In this document: piece by piece, positions 48,834 through 60,375 of the stretch
Layout: every line of letters starts with the position of its first letter
Position numbering within the stretch: the first letter of the stretch is position 1
Assembly: GCF_018320785.1 (NCBI RefSeq)
Contig: NC_054865.1
Coordinates: 12,373,579-12,437,578, forward strand
Source: Cheilinus undulatus
Taxonomy: Eukaryota > Chordata > Actinopteri > Labriformes > Labridae
Length of the DNA: 64,000 bases
Direction: 5' to 3'
The notes under the pieces: generated by a model
Database searches by the model: none
Told to the model about the DNA's origin: nothing
What the model saw: the letters and a program-made list of their open reading frames with translations, nothing else
Translations under genes and position numbers: made by a program

Positions 48834-48940
48834 GTGCCTCCTTGCTCACGCTCAGGGTTTATATAGCCGCTCTGCTCATACACAAAGCCCTTAATGGAGT
48901 TGAGATGGAGTATTTCCAGAGATAATCTCAAAACCCTGAG
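48834..48940 (-). promoter_or_regulatory. Promoter of pde6h copy 2: TATA box and shared upstream block
   Basis: TATATAAA lies at 48858-48865 on the minus strand. At 48906-48939 the block CTCAGGGTTTTGAGATTATC then CTCTGGAAATACTCCA matches the block upstream of copy 1. It includes GAGATTATC, an OTX-like core that copy 1 has next to its TATA box. No full GGATTA is seen here. Confidence 0.6.
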
Positions 48941-49559
48941 AACAGCACGTACCTGTGGGACAACATGTTCTGTGGACGTAAAGTCCCCATTTACCATGTG
49001 ATGAGTCTGTGTCTGTTTACCAGACGTGTCTGAGTCATCTGATCGATGACTGATCATCAATAAAGCTCCTATGTGGGGTGAGTCATAGCGAGCTATAAAT
49101 GACCAGACCATCGGAGACGAGACTGATTATTCTTTTTCCAAAATATTCATTTGGGGGATTTTTAATGCCTTTATTAATAGAAATAGGATGGTAGTGGAAG
49201 CTGGAGGAGAGAGTGGAGAGTAACATGAGGAAGAGGAGCCCCATGTTGGATTCAAACCCTTCCACCTGCGTCTGGGGCAAAGGCCTCTGTATATGAGGCA
49301 GACAGACATAAGCACTGGACTAGCAGTGTCCGAAAATAAGAAACAAACAATGCCTATAGTTCTTTTCTTTTTCTAATGTCATATAATTTACTGCAAGCCA
49401 ATAAGACACACAATTAAAGCTCATGATTTATATGCTCTATGTGCTGTATGATCCAACTGTCAAAATGGAGTTTAATACTCATACCAATGGAGGTAACGTT
49501 TGTTGGCAATCATGTGATCCTGATGACACAAGCCTGCCTGATGGGGGGCAGGAAGTGGA
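48941..49559. other. Upstream flank of pde6h copy 2
   Basis: No exon or mobile element was recognised. The overlapping minus-strand frames here show no domain. Confidence 0.3.
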
Positions 49560-50190
49560 GGACAGCCATTGGGACCCCATCCACACGGAGACGAATTCAG
49601 ATTATACACAAAAGTTCTCTGTTGTATCAGCATTTCATCCACACAGAAACAGCGTTTTGGGAGGCCGTATACGATACTTTTTGAAACCGGGTCCCAGAGT
49701 ACACAAATCTGTAAATAATAATCGTTTCTTTCCATGTGGACAGCCAACCACATCTTTTCTTGAAACAATTATATAGATATATAATATAATCATACATAGC
49801 CTAGCCCACTAAAGCCGCATGTGTGTCGAACCAAAACAACAACGGTTGATTACAGGGTTGTGTTTGTGTTGCTGAAGCTACTGAGCTTATTATGGCTTTT
49901 ACAGCAAAATCTGATGCTCCTTTACCACCACTGAGACGTGGAGAACTACCAGAAGGGGAACCAGGAGAAAGGTTTGTGCAGTTTTCCGTGATCTTCTTCT
50001 CTCTTTTTGTGCATTGACATGGCAGCGTTACAGCGCCACTTACAGTCTTGGTGTATATACTACAGTGTTCTCAGTGGTTCTGTGCTTACGTGGACATTGC
50101 CTGAAACGATCCTGTGTTTACAGAAAACTTTATCAAAATGAAACGGAAATATATCGTTTTAATCTCTGTGTGGACAAGGCCTGGGAATGA
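49560..50190. mobile_element. Non-autonomous DNA element with CCACACGGAGAC ends
   Basis: The left end GGGACCCCATCCACACGGAG and the right end AATCTCTGTGTGGACAAGGC are loosely inverted. Related words recur inside (CATCCACACAGAAACAG, TCCATGTGGACAGCC). A short plus-strand frame, APLPPLRRGELPEGEPGER-like near 49917-49970, sits inside. No target duplication was resolved. Confidence 0.45.
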
Positions 50191-50217
50191 ATGGGGTAAA
50201 GTTTGAAAATACTCTAA

Positions 50218-50400
50218 ATCAGACGTGTCCAAACTATGCCCTGGGCTAAATGCTGCCTGCGGTCCAATTTCAATCAGCCCACAGCAAATTCTACAAATAA
50301 AATGAAAAATGGCCCACATTTGAACATGAAGTATCCACCTGACCGTATTGTACTTCATAGTTTCAGAACAAGGCATATGGCAGCAAATAGCAGCACCAAT
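50218..50400 (+). repeat. Dispersed repeat of the GTGTCCAAACTATGCCC type
   Basis: GACGTGTCCAAACTATGCCC followed by GCCTGCGGTCCAATTT matches the start of a common fish repeat that begins GGGGTGTCCAAACT. A possible relative starts near 14987 (GGGGTGTCAAGCTTAC). The right border is unknown. Confidence 0.4.
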
Positions 50401-50727
50401 AATAATTTCAGAGGTAGAGCCAGTGGTAGTTAAGGCAAAAAATGCCCCCCTGAAATCTGAGAGGCCTCCCTAGAAACCTGAAACGAAGCGAATAGCATCA
50501 GTTCAAGCAGGCCATAGAGTCGAGCACTGCCATAATCACCCAAGCCCTCATCGGCCACCCTCGTTGCGCCCATACACTGCACAACGAACTTGTGTGACTG
50601 AGTCAACTTCAAAATCCATCATGAAGTACAAATGGTGCTCATGGCTCCTATAGGAGTTTAAAAAAGGTCTACAGTTTAAGTATTATATATTTTAAGAGTT
50701 AAATTGTAAATGTAATGATTTCAACCA

Positions 50728-51221
50728 CTGTTGGTTTCGTTGACTAAAACTGTGACAAAAAAAGATGGTCGTCAGCCTTTTTTTCCCATGATAAAAACTA
50801 GACTAAGACTAACCAAAAAAAGATCTATGATAACTAAAACTGACAAAAATTAGTTTATTTTTCATCAAGATGACTAAAAGTAGACTTATCTGTAATTTAG
50901 TTTTCGCCGGACATTAAAAATCCATGATATTTCTTCATTGTGGGTAAAAATGTCAAAAAACAATGCATCTGTATCTTTTCTGCCTCTCAGTAGGATTTGG
51001 TACCAGATTCAGGCAAGAGAATAAATGTTTGGGCTAAAAGTTAAAACTGAAATGTAGGGACTTTTTATGGACTAAGACTAGACTAAAATGTTCGAGTTTT
51101 TGTCAACTAAAACTAGACTGAAGCGATAAAGGGTAGACATGACTAAAATGCGACTAAAACTGAAAGATGTGAATAGATGATTAAGACTAAAATTTTAAAA
51201 AGCTGTCAAAATTAACACTGA
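50728..51221. mobile_element. MITE with GACTAAAACT-rich interior
   Basis: The left end CACTGTTGGTTTCGTTGACT and the right end GCTGTCAAAATTAACACTG are loosely inverted. The inside is built of ACTAAAACT, GACTAAGACTA and AACTAAAACTAGACT words. This fits non-autonomous elements seen widely in fish. No coding capacity was seen. Confidence 0.55.
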
Positions 51222-51494
51222 TTTCAGCAAGTTGCACAAAGGACATTTGTTCTGTATCCTAAAAGCGCAGTAACAAAAGTCTGTAGTTGAAGTCTTTAAA
51301 AGGTAAATCTGTATCTAAATGGACAGAACAGTTATTTCATTAACGTACCATCTGACAAGAGTAAACAGTCTGAATTTCATATGACCTATATTCATTTGGA
51401 TGCAATGTGAATTTGAGAGCCAAACAAATTAAAGACAATGTATCTAAGACTGTAGTAGGCTGACAGCCTTGAGCACGTTAGATCAGTTTTGATT

Positions 51495-51827
51495 GGATTA
51501 GAGCCGATACTATTACTCTAGATTAGATTACAGACAATTAGATCAGCCTGCGGGGGATTAGAGCAGCCTGTCACACCAGCGGGAGAAAAATATCTGCATC
51601 ACATGAGAAAAAAACATAAAAACATTGTCTTAGGATGCTTTGTTTTATTTTACATAATGTGCTCTATGAAGGTCACCATTATTTAGAAAAAAAATCAGCA
51701 TGGTAACTCTCTGTTTCATGTTTTCAGTGCGCTCTAATGGACCACCCCTACAGGCCAGACAGAGCATAACCCCCGTGTCTCACGACGGTATATTTAGAGA
51801 GAGGTGGTCAGTGTTTAGATTGGATTA
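51495..51827 (+). promoter_or_regulatory. Cluster of OTX/CRX-type GGATTA words
   Basis: GGATTA at 51495-51500, 51555-51560 and 51822-51827, with GATTA at 51521 and 51526, all on the plus strand, about 2.7 kb upstream of pde6h copy 2. It could be a photoreceptor enhancer, or only a decayed GATTAGA-rich repeat. Confidence 0.25.
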
Positions 51828-52125
51828 CACCCAACAACCTGGAGTATAAGAGGCTGATGTAATCTTTAACCCACATAGGGAGCAGGTGGCTTTGTTACTC
51901 AACATACTGGACATATTTAACATGAACATAAACATACAGCTATTACTGGACAAAGCTTAGCTTCAGAAACACAGGGTGAAGGAGGACAGTGGTGGGCTCT
52001 TTGACCCACTTCTCAGTCTGCACTGTCACTCCTGTGTACAGGAAATTGGCGTCAGTCATAATTCGATGTAAGACGTACTAAAAATTAAACTTATGAAGAC
52101 ATTTTAAGGCCTTAAATTTGATGCA

Positions 52126-52260
52126 TTTGGCATTCCCCAAAGATCAAGTCTTTGTCCTACTGTCTTTAATATCTACATGCTTCCACCTGCTCAGATTCTT
52201 GAATATCACAACAACACCTACGCAGATGACACACAACTGTACGTCAGTGTCATCACATGA
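52126..52260 (+). mobile_element. LINE reverse transcriptase fragment
   Basis: Plus-strand reading FGIPQRSSLCPTVFNIYMLP then YADDTQLYVSV. These are the conserved GIPQGS-x-LGP and YADD (52219-52230) motifs of non-LTR reverse transcriptases, most like L2/CR1-type elements. Only about 45 codons survive. Confidence 0.75.
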
Positions 52261-52329
52261 CCAGTCTTTCACACTCACTGATCCTTATTTACCTAATGTG
52301 CATACAGCAGAAAACTGCACAGCAAATTG

Positions 52330-52460
52330 ACATTTAATGCTGAATAGAGTAAAATTTACTTTAAAAGTGTCTACATTGGTCCACACCAAATGCAGTTACA
52401 ACTACAACTTTGAAAGTGGTAAATATTTTATGTTATGACAGAGTTGCAGCAACTCCCTTG
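52330..52460 (+). repeat. Dispersed repeat, copy 2 (first copy near 9.1 kb)
   Basis: AAAAGTGTCTACATTGGTCC, TTTGAAAGTGGTAAAT and ATGACAGAGTTGCAG match 9040-9140 in order and orientation. Confidence 0.5.
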
Positions 52461-52686
52461 GTGGATAAATTTTACACTGGTCAACACTGGTTAGTGTTTT
52501 CTAGTGTATAGAGATAAAGGTTTACTTAATGTTAATCGATAAATGTGAGTTGCTGGCATAAACACTTTAGAGGATGAAAAACAAACTCTTGTAGAACTGA
52601 TTTTATATTTTGAAAGACACAGTAGAAAGTCAATTTCAAACTATAAACTTCACCCCTATTGACTGTCCATGTAACTGTATGTACCA

Positions 52687-53100
52687 CATTCACTATATGG
52701 ACAAAAGCATTCTGCTGCCTGACCATAACACCAACTGGGACTGTAATGACATTGTATACAAAGAGATGAACTTTAATATGGAGTTGCCCCTCTATTGCAG
52801 CTATAAAAGCCTCCACTTTTCTTGGAAGGCTTTCAACTAGACTTTGGAGTGTTTTATGTGAATTTGCGCCCATTTATTCTGTAGAGCATTTATGAGGCCA
52901 GGCACTGATGTCAGATGGAGAAGGCCCAACTCACAATCTCTGCTCCAGTTCAACCCAAAGGTGCTCGATGGGGTTGAGGTCAGGGCTCTGCTCAGGCCAG
53001 TTAAAATGAACACTGAACTCACCAAACCACGTCTATATAGTCCTTGCTTTGTGCGCCAGAGCAAAGTTGTTTTAAATAGGAAAAGGGCCTTCCTCATAAC
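52687..53100 (-). mobile_element. Tc1-like element, 3' part
   Basis: The end CACTATATGGACAAAAGC is followed by sequence matching the inverted 3' half of a common Tc1 family: TTGGAAGGCTTTCAACTAGA, CCCAAAGGTGCTCGATGGGG (reverse of the SPDLNPIE-coding region) and GGAAAAGGGCCTTCC. The rest of the transposase is missing and the reading frame is broken. Confidence 0.7.
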
Positions 53101-54300
53101 CTGACACACCAGTTTAACTGTTTCAAATATCCGCTGCAGATATAATTTATTTCACACTCATCCGGGAAAGCGTCCATAGAAGTGTTTTGGAAAGGCAGGA
53201 CTTTGCAAAAAATTCTCTGAAGGTGATTAGAGGAACGTTCTGTCTGTTGCATTCATGACAGGCCAATCAGAGCAGCAAAAAAAAATGATGTTGTAGTGTT
53301 GATGATGTGCTACTCTTGAGCTGACATGTTACCACTGCCGTAGATTGTTAATGGCGGAGCTTTTTGACGAATAAAATTGATGCCAAGGCTGGTCGGGAGA
53401 CGTGCATAACCTTCTATGCCAAAACAAGCTCTGGGTGTGGCTTTTTGCTCTTGTTTTAAAAAGAAATGTGGCCCACTTCTGGTTAAACTGCAGATTTCCT
53501 ACAGCTACATTTGAGCAAACAGCTACCACAGCAGCAGCCACTGAATACACCAGCAAACCCGACCGTAACGATCACCAATCCATACTGAAGCAGACCGGGA
53601 GAAGAGCGAAAAAAAATCCATCATGAAAAGCTTTCGGTCTTATCTTCTGCCCTATTTTTAAAAAAGAAATGTTGTCCAGTTCTGATGGAACTGTCGCAGT
53701 GGCTAAGTCTGAGCTAATCCCTCCACTAGCAACCGGGTCATTCTCACGAAACCAATGGTCTACTATGGCGTGTTTGTGCAAAGTGATACTTGAATTTGGA
53801 TCATAAATCGATTTATTAAAATCAATGCTATGTAACTGCTGTGCTTGTTAGTCGAAAAGTCACACATTTTTCATCTACTTATATTTCCTTAGGTGGCAAA
53901 CTTGCCTATATTGATATGGCGGAGATGCACGGAGAACACAACAAAGAAGACGTTCAGTTACAGTGAAAATTATAGCTTTAAATGCAAACAGGAAGTGAAA
54001 GAAACCCATGTTAGTGGGGGTAACCAGCAGGTTACTCTTCATACAGGGTCAAATACTTGAGTGGGGGGCACATGGAGTCTTTCACCTTGATGTCAGCATC
54101 CCTAAACATGGTGATGTCGCAACATTGGCTCATCTTGATCCTGCGCTTAACTATCTGAGAGGAACATCCAGCCGTTAGACACCTTTTTGTTTTATTTCTG
54201 ATGGGCCTACCTCCCAATACCACAACAAAACTGCTTTTTACCTCACCTCAACTGTGCCCTTTGTGAACTGTGTTGATTACGTAACCTGGAATATCACAGA
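53101..54300. other. Intergenic DNA, no gene recognised
   Basis: Short frames on both strands without recognisable domains. The minus-strand frame at 54032-54223 (DADIKVKDSMCPPLKYLTLY) looks non-random but I cannot place it. It may belong with the fragment just downstream. Confidence 0.3.
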
Positions 54301-54831
54301 GGCATCACATGGCAAGGAGCCCCTGATGGAGTAGGGGCTGTTCTGAAGAACCTTGCAGACAGGATTGTGTCATATGGAAATAACATCCCAGATGTCAACA
54401 CAATGTATGAGCAACTTTGAGCGCATTCATCTGTGAGGCTGTACATGGTGAGTCCAGATGAGTTCAGTTCAGGCCTTGAACATGTCTCTCCGTCACTGAA
54501 ATCTGTGCCTGGAATTATGAAAATGCATCAAGTAAGTTGATGGGACATGGATTTGAATAAAGTTGGTTCATTAACTTACCATAATCATATCCTGTACCTT
54601 TAATCTAACCTATCTCCTTTGCAGATTGTGGGTGATCAGTATGAGGTGGACACAATGAACTGCGCTAGAGAGAGTATTTTCTACGTGCCAACTGTGAGGT
54701 TTGAAGGAGAAAAAATGTTGTATCAAATGAGTCATCCCAGAGACACTACCGGTCACTTCCTTTGCATTTCAGCATTGCAGCTGAGCTCTGGGCAAAATGT
54801 ACAAAAAGACATGTTTAAAACACTGGTGTGA
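54301..54831 (+). pseudogene. Two-exon remnant of an unidentified gene or element
   Basis: A frame GITWQGAPDGVGAVLKNLAD then RIVSYGNNIPDVNTMYEQL and SSGLEHVSPSLKSVPGIMKM ends at a good donor, CATCAA then GTAAGT at 54532. A pyrimidine-rich acceptor at 54621-54624 leads into IVGDQYEVDTMNCARESIFY in phase. The Trp-x-Gly-x-Pro-Asp-Gly-x-Gly pattern resembles uncharacterised, repeated fish proteins that I associate with mobile DNA, from memory only. It is broken and has no visible beginning or end. Confidence 0.45.
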
Positions 54832-54839
54832 GCATGTGT

Positions 54840-56237
54840 GTGTGTGCACGTGCCCGGGTGGGTTCTTGAAGTACTGTATTGTAATGCTTCTTTGTGTTCT
54901 GTTATCTTATTCCTTAATTCTGTCTCTACAACATTTAATGTTTGCTGTTGTGACGAGACGAGACTATATACGGGCCCACGAAACACGAGATGAGACGAGA
55001 TTTTTGATGTTTTTGTTAAATTTTGGGAAAAAATATATGAGTGGAAAATATGGCCTTCATATGGATGAAAGTCATAATTGCAAAACATTCAGGTCTATTC
55101 AGAAATGTTTAAACAGCTGCTCTTGTACTGAAAAGGCTATCAATGCTTACACACAGTTTGTCTAACTCTGACTCAGACTGTGTTTTAATGCTCTTAAAAT
55201 CAAACTTTTCATTTTAATATTCTACCACATTTTAATTTTACTACACTATACACTCATTGCTACAGTTATAATAATAACAATTAAAGCATTTCGATTATTT
55301 TGAAAGTAATTAATTTTTTTTTACAACAGACTGAAATATAAAGATCTGCATCAGTGAAATCTAAAGTTTTCTCATCCTCTTTAAGAACTTCAATATTTAA
55401 AACACTCAGAAGCATTATTTCTGTCAATAACACGTTCGTTTGTTTTTACAGTAATTTAGAGAAATAGATTATTATATCATTTTTGTGGTGTTTTTCTCAT
55501 ATAAGATTTGACAGTGAAGAACACGACACACAGAAGACATGTGTGTTAATGTGTGTGCATTGGTGTGTGTCTCTGCTCTGCCTCCTGTCAGACCACAAAC
55601 AGAGCACATTTAACTGGGGCTAGAATGTAAAACATGTCAGGTTTCAAGGAAATATCGGGAAAAAACAGGTTGCAAATTGAGGGTTGTGTTGCGGTAATGG
55701 GAGAAATCTATAAAAATAATTTAAAAAAAATTTTAAAAATATATTTACTTAAGTTTTGTGTAATTCTATTCATACCATTAAAGAATTTGTTCTTAAAAAA
55801 ATCAAAAAATATTTTTCACATGTCTTAGATGATTCAGAGTAGCTGCGGTTATGAGTTTTTTCGCAGATTTCTTTGGTTAAATGTTAATAAAAGGTTAAAA
55901 ATTCTCCAGATATGTTCTGAAATCAATAGTCAATTAATTAGCTATTAATTAATTATTGATTGTCTTTAGTATTTCTGAATTTATGCCTTTTTAAAATTTG
56001 AGTGAAGGGTACACTCAAATTCCATGCTAGGTCTCAGCTTGCATACGAAGGTTTTCAAGCCAGTTTAGTCCTGTTGTAGCAGAAATTTGGCGGTATTAGA
56101 TATGACATCTAAAAATAATTTAACATTACACTCCACTTCTAAAAGTCCATTTAGGATATGGTCTATTGTTATTTAAATTCTGTTTAGCAGTGCAAGCTTC
56201 CAGCTGATTTCTTTGTCGTTTGTTTATCAATTGACTT
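54840..56237. other. AT-rich intergenic DNA
   Basis: A GACGAGACGAGACT/GAGATGAGACGAGA block near 54950-55005 looks like a piece of a dispersed element. No gene was recognised. Confidence 0.35.
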
Positions 56238-57935
56238 TGAAAAAATTAGAAAGGTGGCCCTGTGAACCTGGTAGCTATGTTGTTGAGTGTATTAGCCCCT
56301 GGTAGGGTCTCCCAAGGCAAATTGGTCCCAGGGGAAGGCCCAGACAAATAGCAATTCAAATACCCACCATGAAACGGCACCGGAGCTAGGTCAAGTCCAA
56401 CCCAAAGCAGTTACATGGAGGCGCCCCCCTGTGGCCCCGCAGGGACTGGCATGGTGGCTGAGTGAAGTGTGCACCGGGTGGCAGGGAAGGGGTGTCAGCC
56501 TTGGCGTGCCAACCGCCTCTCTGGCGGGGAAGGAGCCAGAGCTGTTGCAGGAGGTGGTACCAACCAGATATAGTTGGGCTCACTTCCACGCACAGCTCTG
56601 GTTCTGGATCCAAACTTCTGGAGAGTGGCTGCCGCTGGACTCACTCCTTTTCCAGAACTGCTTTGGGTGAGTGGTGCCAGGCAGCTGTGGGGATACTCAC
56701 GAGCCCCTGGCTGTCATGAACAGTACCAGAGGTAGGACCCAAATGCAAGGCTCGAGGCAAAAAAAAAACAGTTCCAGAAAACGCTGTTTAACAGCAGGTT
56801 GGGTTCAGTACAAAGACAGGCAGTCAGACAAGGCAGAGGTATCCAAAAAACATGAAAAAGCAAAAAGGCAAGCTCTATAAACAAACAGGGTCAGATTTAA
56901 CGGGATCATGAGGCTAGTATAAGAGTGCTGGAATGTTACAATAAGGTTTAAAGAACTGGCGACGAGCCGGAGTGGGACGAGGTAAAATACAAGAGGTAAT
57001 GGGGAGTGATTAGACACAGGTGTGGGAAGGCAGGTGTGCACATGAAGGGGGAAGGGGCAGGACACAAACCTGAAACAGAGACACGGAAGAGTGATCTTCA
57101 AAATAAAACTGGAAATACAAGACATGAATAAATAAACAGAAACTTAACAGACAGACATGACACTGGCCGCTATGTTGGAGTTCTCCCCGGAGAACAAGAG
57201 GGTTGCCTCCCAGCGGCTGACAGTGGCAGGGAGTTAGGTTTTGACTGCGGTTTGTGCTTATGCATCAAACAGCAGTTCGGAGTTTGCGGCCTTCTTGGAG
57301 TAACCTAGAGGGGTGATTGGAAGGATTGGCCTGCCTGATCAGAACCCTAGTAGTGTTTTGTTGTTGGATTTCTGTGCTAGTCATGGACTATCTGTAACAA
57401 ACACCATGTTTGAACATAGGTATGTTCATAAGTGTACTTGGTACCAGAGCACCCAAGGCCAAAGATCGATGATCAACTTTGTTGTGGTTTCATCTGACCT
57501 GCAGCCCTATGTTTTGGACACTTGGTTGAAGAGAGGAGCAGAGCTGTCAACTGATCACCACCTGGTGGTGAGTTGGATCCAAAGGCAGGGGAAGCTGCCG
57601 GGCAGACCTGGTAAACCTAAATGTGTAGTGCAGGGAAACTGGATACATCTGGCAGAGGCCCCTGTCCGTGAGGTCTTCAATTCCCACCTCCGGAAGAACA
57701 TCTTGTGCATCCCGGGGGAGGCTGGGAGGAAACTAGGAGTAGAGCCGCTGCTCCTTCACATGGAAAGGAGCCAGTTGAGGTGGTACAGGCATCTGATCTG
57801 GAGGCTTCCCTTTGGAGATTTTCTGGGGACATCCAGCTGGGAGGAGACCTCAGAGAAGACCCAGAATGCACTGGAGGGATTATACATCCTGTCTAGTCTG
57901 GGAAAGTCTCGAGATCCCCAAACTTGTTCACCATA
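56238..57935 (+). mobile_element. Internally deleted LINE (non-LTR retrotransposon)
   Basis: The 5' part, about 56238-56711, is GC-rich with short frames. After an insertion at 56712-57162 the element resumes (TGTTGGAGTTCTCCCCGG). From 57313 it reads as the C-terminal part of an APE-type endonuclease: LLDFCASHGLSVTNTMFEHR, CTWYQSTQGQRSMINFVVVS and ELSTDHHLVVSW, where SDHH-like residues are catalytic. The frame then jumps to the 3' end of the element (ERSQLRWYRHLIWRLPFGDF), so the whole reverse transcriptase core is missing. The clade is not assigned. It lies between pde6h copy 2 and the rassf7-like gene. Confidence 0.75.
56712..57162. mobile_element. Probable solo LTR inside the LINE
   Basis: A 451-base insertion begins TGTCATG and ends CATGACA. 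It is flanked by CTGGC on both sides (56707-56711 and 57163-57167). TG...CA ends with a 5-base target duplication are the mark of an LTR-type integration, and no internal region is present. It is a fossil, younger than the LINE it interrupts. The family is not assigned. Confidence 0.6.
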
Positions 57936-60129
57936 GTCATAGAGTGCTGGCCTTTACGCTGACAATAAAAACAAAACTGGTAACGCTAACACTAACTGAG
58001 ATCAATTCCACATGCATTATTAACGTCAGCTACTCAAGCTACATCATGAACATTTCTTTTTGACCAGATTTACTGTTTACAAGCTGACTCATTGGATGAC
58101 CTGAACATTACATAATAAGTTGGGAACAATGTATGTAACATATGTTACTAATCACTCAGTAATGTTAGCTTTCATCCATATCTAATTATCCATTTGATTC
58201 ATGTTAATTCAATAATAAAATAATTCAATAGTCTCTTTTCTGTCAGGAAAAAGTCCAGTCCCCATTTATTTCAGCTGTTTAAACAGCTGCAAACCAAGCA
58301 TTTTTTTCTTTAAATAACTGAATCATTTGCAAAGATCATTGCAATAAAAATGAAATTAATTGGTAATCACTGATCACTGGACTGCTTTAAGATTAAGAAA
58401 CACCAGCAGTTCTTACACCTAAAGCATCCCTTCATGTTTTGTGTCTCAGACTGAACAAAACAGGACAGCGCGAGACTACAACTGCAATTTTTGTTTTTCT
58501 TATTTATTTTTATTTTTAACTTGTTTTTTTTTTATTTTATTTTATTATTATTTCTAGAAAAGAGGCTATTTAAGAGAGGTTATATACACGTCACACAGAC
58601 ACAGATCTGTAGGCTAGATGCAAGGAAGTTCAAGGGCAGTAGCAGAAAAACAGGGATACTACCGCACACTTACTTAATACCACAAAAAGTCTCCTCTAGA
58701 TGTCTGATGTGGGTCTCATGTCTGGATCTTAAGTTTAGCCTTGCATCAGTTTTTTAAGGTCTTTTGGAGCATGTGCAATAAGTATGTAAAGTAAAGCATG
58801 TGTAAATGTACTCATATGTTCATTTCATGGCCTGGTCATCTGGTTTGTGCTGATGATGCTGCTGTGAGTCATGAAGCTTTGGCGCCCTCTCATGGCGAAA
58901 AGTATTACCTACATCATGTGTGATTGGACTGAAACAGAAATTAAATGTACACTCTTTTGATTGTAAAATATATGTTTAATCAGAAATATTTATGAGACAG
59001 TTGTATGCTACAAAGTAGAGTAGAACATCTATACAAAAATAAAAAGAGAACTTTTCTTCTTTAATATTTAAGGTATTTTTGACAAACACTGTTGTCATTG
59101 GTTTACATACAAAATCTGGCAGTAATCAGCTTATTGAACACAGGAAAAACACACACACACTAACATAAATATGCACACACAGTGTTGATTCTAGAGTCTG
59201 TTTCAGCCCTCAACAAAAATTCAGAGGATGCCGTAACAATCAGCCTTCATTGTCATTATATCAGAAATCCTCTGAAACATACCAAAAAATTGAAAGAGAA
59301 TATCATTTAAAAATATAAATATAAAAAAACTGAAAAAAACCCTTCATTTTTCTCACAAAAGTTTTTCACGGGAATCATGCATAACGCTTAGCAGTGCAGT
59401 AAGAGTGGGTGCTGTCAGAAGGGGCCCTCTTAGGGGGGTTTCCTAATGTCACTGTAAACCTTGGACATTTCTAGCCATCCCTGATCATTAAACATGGATG
59501 ACTTTTATGGTTTTTTTTCCTGCGGTCATTCTGTCAAAGATAAAACATATTCTCCAGCTGCATATCAAATCAGTTCTATTTCTCTTTGGGAAAAAAACAA
59601 AAAAAACAAAAAAAAACCAAAAACAAAACATTTTCAGTGTTTTTTCAAAGCAGTGTGTTTTAAAATGACACTGTTTTCGTAGACGTCATGAGAAATAGCA
59701 CCAAATGTTACTAAAACCTACAAAAAGAATTACATCTGTTTCATAAGACCAATGCATTGGAGAGGAATAAATCCATCCATCCACCACAAAATGCAGGCAA
59801 ACTCCTGCAAACTGCTGAACTGCACAAAAATATTGTCAACATTTTGTTACAGAAACATTGCCAATATTTTTGCTCAATTAAGACATTCAACAAGAGTTTG
59901 CTTCTGTAATATCAATACAGGTATTGTTAGTTTTTTAAAATAAAATATACAGTAAACATTAAAAATTCTGATGTCATGGCAGCCTGACTATGGAATAACT
60001 TTATGTTTTAATATATATTATTAATTATCAAATATTCAACTGTCAAGTTCACAAAAATCTGTTAAATGTGCAAAAAGCATTTCCTTCTTGTGTACATCCT
60101 TCATTTTCCTATGTATTAATCTATGTCCC
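57936..60129. other. Intergenic DNA downstream of the rassf7-like gene
   Basis: T-rich low-complexity DNA at 58490-58560, a short (CA)n-like patch near 59150, and A/C-rich DNA at 59590-59630. No gene or clear element was recognised. Confidence 0.35.
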
Positions 60130-60135
60130 TTTATT
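60130..60135 (-). other. Candidate polyadenylation signal of the rassf7-like gene
   Basis: AATAAA on the minus strand, about 240 bases past the stop codon at 60376-60378. Confidence 0.5.
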
Positions 60136-60375
60136 AAAATAGTGTTACAAAAAGTGGACAGGTTTGTCATTAGATGTTAGACCATGTTTAAAAACTTTTT
60201 AAGTCTTCTATCATCCAAATCCAAATAAATTTGACTATTTTATTTTGTTATCTGTTGGCCTTACTCACTTCTCATTTATGGGAAATATATTTTTCTTAAA
60301 ATAGAAAGCTCTTCTCAGCTTGCAGCTCCCTATCATCTCTTCCAGCTTTGATGATGTACATTGACTCAGCCGTGG

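Noticed and set aside
48599-49111. 170-codon minus-strand frame upstream of pde6h copy 2
   Set aside because: It covers the TATA box and 5' UTR exon, has no domain, and is best explained by chance.
56712-57162. A complete endogenous retrovirus or LTR element
   Set aside because: Only one LTR-like unit is present, with its own target duplication and no internal genes.
57313-57936. 207-codon plus-strand frame as a host gene
   Set aside because: It reads as a LINE endonuclease joined to the LINE 3' end, with the reverse transcriptase missing.
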